Origin: Butyrivibrio sp. VCD2006
GTDB taxonomy: Bacteria > Bacillota > Clostridia > Lachnospirales > Lachnospiraceae
Assembly (NCBI RefSeq): GCF_000423925.1
Contig: NZ_AUIX01000047.1
Coordinates: 1-38,143, forward strand
DNA: 38,143 nucleotides
Reading direction: 5' to 3'
Shown one piece after another: positions 32,316 through 38,143 of the stretch. The translations under genes were made by a program, and so were the position numbers. Position 1 is the first letter of the stretch, and the number at the start of each line of letters is the position of its first letter. A model generated the notes under the pieces. It saw only the letters and a program-made list of their open reading frames with translations, was not told the origin of the DNA and did no database searches.

Positions 32316-32600
32316 ATGGATACCCAGACAATAATAGAAGCAAAATATGGAATTAGTAAAAGAGATATGCATACAGTTCCAACATGGGCAAAAAATGAAC
32401 AATTGAAACGCACTGTATCGTATGCTGAAATGTGGCACATGGGGGATGCGGATGTTAAGAAGAGGGAAAAATACTCTCTTGGCAGATTGAAAGTTGTATT
32501 TAAAAGGCTTTTTAGACGGCATATATTACAGGCGGGCAGAGTGAAAATTGGGAGTTTTCCTTTAGGTCAGACTCAGGAAACGGAGCAGGCCTCTGATTAA
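32316..32600 (+). CDS. Small unknown protein (94 residues)
   Basis: GGAGGA at 32303-32308 with a 7-base spacer supports the start at 32316 (MDTQTIIEAKYGIS). The protein is basic in its second half (GRLKVVFKRLFRRHILQAGR) and has no signal peptide or membrane segment. I recognise no family. A terminator follows at once. Confidence 0.55.
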   Translation: MDTQTIIEAKYGISKRDMHTVPTWAKNEQLKRTVSYAEMWHMGDADVKKREKYSLGRLKVVFKRLFRRHILQAGRVKIGSFPLGQTQETEQASD

Positions 32601-32620
32601 GAAATAGGCGAATAGTGGTG

Positions 32621-32650
32621 GGTACCAGTGTTATGCTGGTACCTACTTTT
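32621..32650 (+). terminator. Rho-independent terminator, GGTACC type
   Basis: GGTACCAG (32621-32628) pairs with CTGGTACC (32636-32643) across TGTTATG, followed by TACTTTTTA. It is a close relative of the terminator at 14412. Confidence 0.85.
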
Positions 32651-32827
32651 TATGAAAATCTGGATGCACTTCTTCAGAAAACTGGACTCATGCGCGCTGC
32701 TTACTAATCATAAGTTTAGCTTGATTATATTGTCTGCAAAGCGGACGAAAAAACAAAGAAAAAGTAATGGTACAATATACAAACTTGATATTTGGCTGTT
32801 TTTTGCTAGTATTCTAATCAGAAGATA

Positions 32828-32950
32828 CGATTACACATCTATTGGAGTTTCGCCTCCATTAAGTGCGAACGATTATATTGGGGTTTCACTCCCACTAAAT
32901 GTGAGCGATTATATTAGGGTTTCACCCCTACAAGTGTGAGCGAATGTAAT
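32828..32950. repeat. Tandem hairpin repeats, three units plus a partial
   Basis: Units of about 42, 36 and 35 bases start at 32828, 32870 and 32906, each beginning CGATTA and ending in a GTGNGA-like stretch; a partial fourth begins at 32941. Each unit has a small stem: TGGAG/CTCCA, TGGGG/TCCCA (with one G/U pair) and TAGGG/CCCTA, around a TTTC-containing loop. The stem bases change in pairs between units. The roughly 450-base gap from 32600 to 33049 holds this array and two terminators, and I see no convincing gene in it. Confidence 0.75.
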
Positions 32951-32951
32951 C

Positions 32952-32980
32952 AATTAGAGCAAGCCTGGCTTGCTCTAATT
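32952..32980. terminator. Bidirectional terminator between convergent genes
   Basis: AATTAGAGCAAG (32952-32963) pairs perfectly with CTTGCTCTAATT (32969-32980) across CCTGG. A/T-rich flanks let it act on both strands, ending the plus-strand region and the minus-strand FtsW-like gene. Confidence 0.75.
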
Positions 32981-33048
32981 TAATGTATGGGAGATGTATG
33001 AAGATTTATACTTTATGTTCCAATGATTGTTTGTAAGCAGTTATATTG

Positions 33049-34443
33049 TTATTCTGCTTTTACAACCGTTGAACCAACAGGTTCCTTTTCTATACGGATA
33101 TCCTTGTATCTGTAAATTGATAGCACTAATCCCAAGAGAATATAATCCACAATAATATAACTCATACTACTTGTGAAAAAGGGCAGCGTAGTTGATGTAA
33201 GCGGAAGTAGTCCAAACACAATCAGGATGTTTGATATGCTTTCTACAGCTATCAGAATGCCGCTGGAACACCCAACGATATATCCGAGGCTGTTTCTCTG
33301 TTTAAGAGAAATGTTAAATATATATATCGATAAAACGACAAGGCTTATCATTATTACGACTACTGCAGCAATGCCACATGTGGCGGCAACTGAGCCTAAT
33401 ATGAGGTCTCCGGTCATTCCTGCCATGTTTTTCATGATATTTATGGCGCTGTCGCTTTTCCCGATGAAATTGCTGTGAAGGAATGTATAATCCAGCCTGG
33501 AGTTCACGTACAACATACCGTCTTCATCCATACTTCTGGTGAAAAGGCCTATGTGAGAAATCCAATTTTGTAAACGTGCAACTTGATAACTTCTTAAATT
33601 GATGCATAAAATAGCAACTGCTGCAGCTATAACTGAAAAAATGAAACCGCCTCCGAGAAGTAAAGCGCGTTTTTTCACAGCATACCAGTTTTTACGCAGA
33701 GCAAGTATAAAGAGGATGAATTCTGCAAACAGCATGAACAGTGCAAAGGGACCGCGGGCATCACTGTACAGTAAGCGAGATAGGAGCGGTGCAATCATCC
33801 AACAAAAGATCTTTATGACAGCAGAAATACCTTTATTTCGGTACTCATATAATATCCCTGCAAAAAGTGGTAAATACAATAAAAACAGAGCCTGGATTGA
33901 AAGAGTGATTCCTCCGATGCAAAGCCACCTATTGCTTCCGTTTATCGTCTGACCAAATGGAATGGGAAGAAGCGTCATAATAAGCAAAAACAGAGCTGCG
34001 ATTATACGGCTTTTTCCTGCGAGAATAGTATAATCTAGCCTGTAAGCAATAAGCATGGCTACTAATCCTATTGCTATAGAGGCTATGTGCTTAAAAAATG
34101 TATTACTGGTAACTGCAACATTAATTAAAACGCTGTCTGCAGGCATTGTAGTACAAATCAAATAAAAAACACCGATACTCAGAATACTTATAAAAGTGGT
34201 AAATATCAGGAATTTCCATTCCATATGAGGCCTGTGGATACGGTCAAGACTGACGCCGACACTCACAGGGTCCCCCATTTCCTCAACTGCTTTTGTAAGT
34301 GCCTGCTCATGGTCCATCCCATCCTGTTGCAGATCAGCTGCCTGATCCTCGATATGGGCAAGAAATTCGTTGACAACAAATTCTTTAGCGTGTTTATCTC
34401 TGATCTGATTTTTCAGTTCATTAAGATATTCTTCTAAGTTCAT
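33049..34443 (-). CDS. FtsW/RodA/SpoVE-family protein with permease-prefix domain
   Basis: The 464-residue protein has a cytoplasmic helical N-terminus (about 1-72, with FLAHIEDQAADLQQDGMDHEQALTKA split around the turn). This part resembles the HAAS or permease-prefix domain usually found with PadR regulators. About nine to ten membrane segments follow, with the family motif GSNRWL at 169-174. FtsW/RodA proteins polymerise glycan strands of peptidoglycan from lipid II. The prefix domain and the adjacent PadR gene, 17 bases upstream, suggest a regulated, stress-linked homologue rather than the housekeeping one. No partner class b PBP lies beside it. Confidence 0.85.
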   Translation of the reverse strand: MNLEEYLNELKNQIRDKHAKEFVVNEFLAHIEDQAADLQQDGMDHEQALTKAVEEMGDPVSVGVSLDRIHRPHMEWKFLIFTTFISILSIGVFYLICTTMPADSVLINVAVTSNTFFKHIASIAIGLVAMLIAYRLDYTILAGKSRIIAALFLLIMTLLPIPFGQTINGSNRWLCIGGITLSIQALFLLYLPLFAGILYEYRNKGISAVIKIFCWMIAPLLSRLLYSDARGPFALFMLFAEFILFILALRKNWYAVKKRALLLGGGFIFSVIAAAVAILCINLRSYQVARLQNWISHIGLFTRSMDEDGMLYVNSRLDYTFLHSNFIGKSDSAINIMKNMAGMTGDLILGSVAATCGIAAVVVIMISLVVLSIYIFNISLKQRNSLGYIVGCSSGILIAVESISNILIVFGLLPLTSTTLPFFTSSMSYIIVDYILLGLVLSIYRYKDIRIEKEPVGSTVVKAE

Positions 34444-34460
34444 TATGCCGGTCTCCTCCC

Positions 34461-34793
34461 TTAAATGCTGAATGCAAGTACGCTTGCAACCGCTGTACTA
34501 TAGGTCTCCCATTCTTCTAACTTGCTTTTTAGGTATTTCCTGCCTTCCTTGGTTATGGAATAATATTTTCTTATTTTTCCATTCCCGGATTTTTCGTAGG
34601 ATATGAGATATTTTTTGGACTCCAGCGTATGCAAAAGAGGATATAGCGTGCCGGCTTTTAATTCGAAAACATTTTGTGATCGTGCCCGAAGAGCTTCAAT
34701 CATTTCGTAACCATACATATCGTTTTCTGAGAGTAACTTTAACAACATTGTGCTCATACTACCGGAAAGTAAAGTCTTATCTATGGTATTCAT
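34461..34793 (-). CDS. PadR-family transcriptional regulator
   Basis: The 110-residue protein is a PadR winged helix. It has LLSGSMSTMLLKLLSENDMYGYEMIEAL with the MYGYE signature, then LKAGTLYPLLHTLESKKYLIS for the recognition helix region and the wing in GNGKIRKYYSITKEGRKYL. It is preceded by AAGGAGG on the minus strand. It is the first gene of a two-gene operon with the FtsW-like protein and should repress the promoter at 34840-34868. Confidence 0.92.
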   Translation of the reverse strand: MNTIDKTLLSGSMSTMLLKLLSENDMYGYEMIEALRARSQNVFELKAGTLYPLLHTLESKKYLISYEKSGNGKIRKYYSITKEGRKYLKSKLEEWETYSTAVASVLAFSI

Positions 34794-34839
34794 TACAGTC
34801 CCTCCTTATATATCGAATATCTTTATATTGATTATCTAT

Positions 34840-34868
34840 ATACTATATCGATAATCGATATGAGTCAA
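34840..34868 (-). promoter_or_regulatory. Promoter with PadR operator
   Basis: On the minus strand TTGACT (34863-34868) and TAGTAT (34840-34845) are 17 bases apart. Between them lies a perfect 17-bp dyad, ATATCGAT-A-ATCGATAT (34845-34861), where bound PadR would block RNA polymerase. Confidence 0.75.
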
Positions 34869-34870
34869 GG

Positions 34871-35392
34871 GATATTATTATTTCGATAGAGTCTATACAA
34901 AACTATTATGATGTCACAATTCAGTGGGACAAGCGATGGGGATATAAAAACTATGGAGCAAACTATGTAGGCGTTGCCGGTTGCGGGCCTACTTGTTTAG
35001 CTATGGTGGCATGTGGCCTTAAGAATGATTCGGAGCTTAATCCATTCGTTGTTGCAACTTATGCGTCAAATGAAGGTTTTTACACATATGGCGAAGGCAC
35101 ATCATGGTCCATAATGACAGAAGGTGCCAAACACTATGGATTAAATGTAGTTACCGGCGATGTTTCATCAGATTACATCTTGGCTAATTTATCCAGTAAG
35201 GCGCCGATGATCTGTTCAATGTCACCCGGAGATTTTACAAAAACAGGACATTTCATAGTGCTGACAGGAATTGATGCAGAAGGAAAAATAATAGTGAACG
35301 ATCCTAACAGTCCTAAAAATAGTAGCAAGCATTGGGATGTTGAATCTTTGGTATCACAAATGAAAAGTGTATGGAAATATAGCAATGCTTAG
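34871..35392 (+). pseudogene. C39-type cysteine peptidase, missing its N-terminus
   Basis: The frame encodes a C39-like papain-fold domain: QWDKRWGYKNYGANYVGVAG, the catalytic Cys in GCGPTC (about 34982), SWSIMTEGAKHYGL, the catalytic His in TGHFIVLTG and the Asp/Asn pair in NDPNSP. The frame is open back to a stop at 34829 but contains no ATG, GTG or TTG before 35003, which lies past the catalytic Cys. The signal peptide and linker expected for this exported family are missing, and the 5' end runs into the PadR promoter. It is most likely a headless remnant; a rare start such as ATT near 34874 cannot be excluded. Confidence 0.7.
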
Positions 35393-35490
35393 GATATAAA
35401 GAAATTTCCCTTTTATGCCGATAAATGAAACGAGAGAATATGCTCTCAATTGAATAGTGATCAACATGCATTTACACGGAGGTATTTGCT

Positions 35491-36741
35491 ATGGCTATGT
35501 ATGACTATGCTAGTTCTCTTTATAAGGCATATGGAAATTATGACGCGTTTCTCACTCAGGGACTCGATGTAAGCGTTACACATATCAATTATAATGTTAA
35601 TAAAAATATTGATACAGATATTATCAAGAGAGATATGGCTGCATACCTGAAAGAATCAACAATTGATTCTGATTCATCAAAAGTCCTTAAGGGTAGTGGA
35701 ATAGATAAAGCCTCATCTTCAGATAATGTCCAGACTAAGAAGTCTTCAGATTCTGCCACTGTCCCCTCAAAGCAAAATAGCGCATGTTCAGTAGAATTAT
35801 CTAAAGAAGCACAGATTTATGCTGAAAACAATGCATCCACCGCAAATACCACAGAAGCTACTCAGCCATATAAATATGCAGGTACGACAAGTACAAGAGA
35901 AGCCTGGGAAAATGAATCAGCACGCTTTAAAAACAATTACAATCATGATCACTTGGGTAACTATCAGATAAGTGAGTCAGAGATGCTTCGCATGTCTGAT
36001 CCTGAGCTCTACAGTAAAATTATGGATCTGGAAGATCAGGCAAGGCGTTCTGTAATGCACCTGGATGCCTGCGTGGAGCTTCCGCATGAAGAAGGTGCAG
36101 CAGATATCGAGTACAAGTATTACTATAATATTTCTCAAAAAGAGTTTGATGAACTAAAAAAACAAGGAAAAGTATTCGGTGGATACTCATTTGACTGGTC
36201 AGAATCAGCCAGAAAAAGAGCAAATGAATTATATAATGAAGCATTTCAGTTAAAAAGACAATGGCGCATAGATAACACAGATAAGGTAGCTAATAGATTC
36301 AATAATCCTGTTTCCAAGCAGTTTACAGCGCTTGACTTCCTTGAAGCTCTTCACTCCGATGATAAACATCAGACCAGTTTCAACTTTTATGGGAAAGGCC
36401 TTGATGAACATCCTCATAATATATATACAGGTGCAAGTATGTGGCGTTTCTCCACAAAATTTAATGTGCTTATATCCAATGATGCCCTTAGTATCATTGC
36501 AAACGGAGATAGCAAATGGGCCAGCAGCATAATGGAGGATATCAATACGGCTGTTGGAAACATGAAGAAGATTGAGAAAGCCTATGAGGGCAATGCTGTT
36601 TATCTACGGTTTGGTGCCAGAATTGACGACAATGGTTCCATCACTTATCACGCTAATTTTAAAGACTGCGAAGACAAATATGGTATTTCTGCAGATACGC
36701 CTGATCAATTATTAGAAAAACTTATGAGTTACAACAAATAA
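35491..36741 (+). CDS. Unknown protein, possible non-classically exported (416 residues)
   Basis: The start at 35491 follows ACGGAGGT by 8 bases. There is no signal peptide. The N-terminal 130 residues are Ser/Asp/Asn-rich and include VELSKEAQIYAENN, a pattern common in proteins handled by flagellar-type export. The rest is helical with IEYKYYYNISQKEFDELKK, FTALDFLEALHSDDKHQTSF and a C-terminal LRFGARIDDNGSITYHANF. I recall similar unannotated proteins in Lachnospiraceae and Bacillus (DUF4885-like is a guess). It resembles in style the proteins at 2763-8316 and 37071. Confidence 0.75.
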   Translation: MAMYDYASSLYKAYGNYDAFLTQGLDVSVTHINYNVNKNIDTDIIKRDMAAYLKESTIDSDSSKVLKGSGIDKASSSDNVQTKKSSDSATVPSKQNSACSVELSKEAQIYAENNASTANTTEATQPYKYAGTTSTREAWENESARFKNNYNHDHLGNYQISESEMLRMSDPELYSKIMDLEDQARRSVMHLDACVELPHEEGAADIEYKYYYNISQKEFDELKKQGKVFGGYSFDWSESARKRANELYNEAFQLKRQWRIDNTDKVANRFNNPVSKQFTALDFLEALHSDDKHQTSFNFYGKGLDEHPHNIYTGASMWRFSTKFNVLISNDALSIIANGDSKWASSIMEDINTAVGNMKKIEKAYEGNAVYLRFGARIDDNGSITYHANFKDCEDKYGISADTPDQLLEKLMSYNK

Positions 36742-36751
36742 TTATCTCACT

Positions 36752-37042
36752 ATGAAAGTGAATGCCATTCTTAACAGGATCAGGGATTATAAGAGCAACT
36801 ACTTTGACTGGGTTAAGGACTTTGCCCACAACAAACAACCTCTCTTAGCGGTAACTGAGATTTATTAAGACCAAGGATAAGGTGTCCGGCCAGTTCCAGA
36901 GTATTGAATACGCTTCATATTTTGCAGATATCAGGACATACCTTGAAACCTATGCAAGAAATGGTGTCAATGAATTCGTTGCTCTCTTGAGACTCACCTC
37001 TGGGGAGCCATATACTGTCGCAGAGCTTTTAGGCGGAGCATA
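36752..37042 (+). pseudogene. Degenerate C-terminal end of an IS66-like transposase
   Basis: One frame reads ILNRIRDYKSNYFDWVKDFA, and a second reads IKTKDKVSGQFQSIEYASYF, then FADIRTYLETYARNGVNEF and GEPYTVAELL. Together they match the end of IS66-family transposases, where NN-LSER-x-LR-IKTK-KVSGQF is conserved. The NNLSER region holds two stops and a frame change (about 36836-36868). Only the last 100 codons or so remain, and I see no element ends. Confidence 0.65.
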
Positions 37043-37070
37043 ACTCCCTCCGCCCTGTAGCAGTGCCATT

Positions 37071-37637
37071 TTATTTTCCTATTTTTTCCAACAACGAAAA
37101 CACCATCCGATCTATGTTCATTGCTTGTCTATAGGTTTCTGGAATAGCCAAGAATGTCTCTTTCGCATTATTCAGTATGGCAATCCAATCACGTTTCTCA
37201 CTCCATGCAAGAGCATCATCTTCGAGTCCACTGGCAAAGCCATTATATTCAGCCTGGGATGAATATGCCTTCATTTTGCTATATGAACTCATTCCATGAT
37301 TATCTGTAAGCCCCTGATCATCCATATATGAAAGTAGTGCAAACATTTCCATACGTGTTGCATTATTGGGATCTACATCATTTATACGGACTTCATATTT
37401 TCCCACTTTTACCACAGGATCAGCATCAGTAGAGGAATCTGCATACATTGCAATGTAGCCCCTATCTCCAACGGTGGTAATTCCTATTCTCTTACCTTTA
37501 TTTGAAGACTGTGATATAGATGTTGCACTTCCAGTAAGTTCATCACCAAATGATGTTACTGCCTCAGATACTCGATTCATGCCGTAATGAATGCTTTGAT
37601 TGCAATAGTAATCTGTTGCTACTGCGCCTATTGCCAT
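37071..37637 (-). CDS. Unknown protein, Lachnospiraceae-type (188 residues)
   Basis: The start at 37637 has AAGGAGGCG upstream on the minus strand. The protein begins MAIGAVATDYYCNQSIHYGM and has no signal peptide. It has a compact middle with KRIGITTVGDRGYIAMYADS and VKVGKYEVRINDVDPNNATRM, and a helical C-terminus. The MAIGA opening and the segment about KYEVRINDVDPNNAT recur in unannotated proteins of this family that I associate with the coiled-coil genes of the left block. Function unknown. Confidence 0.75.
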   Translation of the reverse strand: MAIGAVATDYYCNQSIHYGMNRVSEAVTSFGDELTGSATSISQSSNKGKRIGITTVGDRGYIAMYADSSTDADPVVKVGKYEVRINDVDPNNATRMEMFALLSYMDDQGLTDNHGMSSYSKMKAYSSQAEYNGFASGLEDDALAWSEKRDWIAILNNAKETFLAIPETYRQAMNIDRMVFSLLEKIGK

Positions 37638-37901
37638 TTCAAAAATCGCCTCCTTAATAACAAAAAATGTGCCCTTTCATAGGATGTTCCAATCCATTGA
37701 AAAGACACGCAGTTCCATTGCTATCTCTTTTATCGGCAAATTTACTTAGATGCTTTAGAGAATAATTGAAGCTATCTTATATCAACTGTGAATCAATGTC
37801 ATTTACTTTAGCAGATTTTCGTAAATAACGAAGATCTGCTTTTTTCTTACCCCTAACAAAAATTATTATGAAAAATAGTTGACAAGCCGTTCAAAATGCG
37901 C

Positions 37902-37946
37902 GGCCGCACTCGTTACTGATGCTGTTTAGAGGTAACGAGTGCGGCC
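37902..37946. repeat. 15-bp-stem hairpin upstream of IS4-like transposase
   Basis: GGCCGCACTCGTTAC (37902-37916) pairs perfectly with 37932-37946 across a 15-base loop. It is far richer in G and C than its surroundings and lies at the presumed left end of an insertion sequence. It may be a terminator-like guard against transcription from outside. Confidence 0.75.
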
Positions 37947-37983
37947 CTTGTAGTGAAGGCATAAACGTTACTTTCACTACAAG
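37947..37983 (+). promoter_or_regulatory. Hairpin covering the transposase ribosome site
   Basis: CTTGTAGTGAA (37947-37957) pairs with TTCACTACAAG (37973-37983). The last three bases of the right arm are the first three of AAGGAGG (37981-37987), so read-through transcripts would fold with the ribosome site partly hidden. Confidence 0.65.
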
Positions 37984-37994
37984 GAGGCACTTAT

Positions 37995-38143
37995 ATGAAA
38001 CATTCTGACGCAGTTAAGGCACTGTTACTTGCTACCATTAGCGAAATCGCAGATGACCCCAAATTGTATGCAGTCAATCCGGGTAAGGATTTCACAAGAA
38101 ATCGCAAACTTGGATTTCACGAAACTATCATGGTGTTACTTAC
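37995..38143 (+). CDS. IS4-like transposase, N-terminal part (runs off window)
   Basis: The frame begins 8 bases after AAGGAGG and reads MKHSDAVKALLLATISEIAD, then DFTRNRKLGFHETIMVLL. An early F-T/S-RNRKL motif is typical of the N-terminal domain of IS4-family DDE transposases in Firmicutes. Only 49 codons are in the window, so the catalytic domain and the right end are not visible. Confidence 0.75.
   Translation, partial: MKHSDAVKALLLATISEIADDPKLYAVNPGKDFTRNRKLGFHETIMVLL

Noticed and set aside
32628..32939. 103-codon plus-strand frame over the tandem repeats
   Set aside because: It would start inside the terminator at 32621-32650 and its second half is the hairpin array, whose changes preserve pairing rather than codons.
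32828..32950. CRISPR array
   Set aside because: The units are contiguous without unique spacers, too few, and no cas gene is present.

Overview
The window looks like an accessory region of an AT-rich, low-GC Firmicute chromosome. The protein families point to Lachnospiraceae, with Butyrivibrio or Pseudobutyrivibrio as my guess: LytTR/GHKL two-component pairs, BlaI/M56 pairs, very long solute-binding lipoproteins, and uncharacterised coiled-coil proteins that I associate with that family. The genus is inference from protein flavour and codon use, not from a marker gene. I see no rRNA, tRNA or CRISPR array. Mobile-element debris lies at both edges and in between: an IS200/IS605-like pair of end hairpins at 1-440, a broken IS66-like transposase end at 36752-37042, and the start of an IS4-like transposase running off the end at 37995.

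Layout. 448-2569 is a LytTR response regulator plus GHKL sensor kinase placed directly against the IS remnant. 2691-8316 is a block of charged, coiled-coil proteins without signal peptides. It is interrupted by a BlaI repressor and M56 membrane protease pair (3497-5167), and two of its genes carry the same 55-base leader repeat. 8640-10662 is an XRE regulator, ImmA/IrrE protease and PIN-like nuclease operon. 10851-11152 is a scar in which a response regulator gene is cut off just after its phospho-acceptor aspartate and joined to a 143-base copy of the inside of the lipoprotein gene at 28146. 11198-14398 holds a polysaccharide flippase and three GNAT acetyltransferases. 14481-16562 is a second LytTR/GHKL pair behind a promoter with two 12-base direct repeats exactly 21 bp apart. 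16605-20934 holds a MazG-like protein, a 57-residue membrane peptide and a heterodimeric ABC exporter.

21129-30419 is a second BlaI/M56 pair followed by a 58-residue secreted or membrane peptide ending in a Cys-x4-Cys motif, three tandem paralogous 750-775-residue solute-binding lipoproteins, a 124-residue lipoprotein, and a 27-codon micro-ORF carrying the IIGGADGPTAIF signature. No permease or transport ATPase is visible for the binding proteins. The combination reads more like an envelope sensing or peptide-handling circuit than an ordinary importer; this is inference. 30461-32600 holds a TfoX-like protein with a decayed second copy, an ATPase C-terminal fragment, an XRE-TPR regulator and a small unknown. 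32828-32980 is non-coding and contains tandem hairpins with compensatory changes and a 12-bp convergent terminator. 33049-34793 (minus) is a PadR plus FtsW/RodA-like pair with a clear operator. Beyond it lie a headless C39-type cysteine peptidase and two more proteins resembling the secreted-type unknowns of the left block.

The most notable items are the micro-ORF and peptide genes embedded in the lipoprotein cluster, the leader repeat that brings a ribosome binding site, the recombination scar linking 11 kb and 28 kb, and the covarying hairpin repeats. All product names come from reading motifs by eye; no database search was run.
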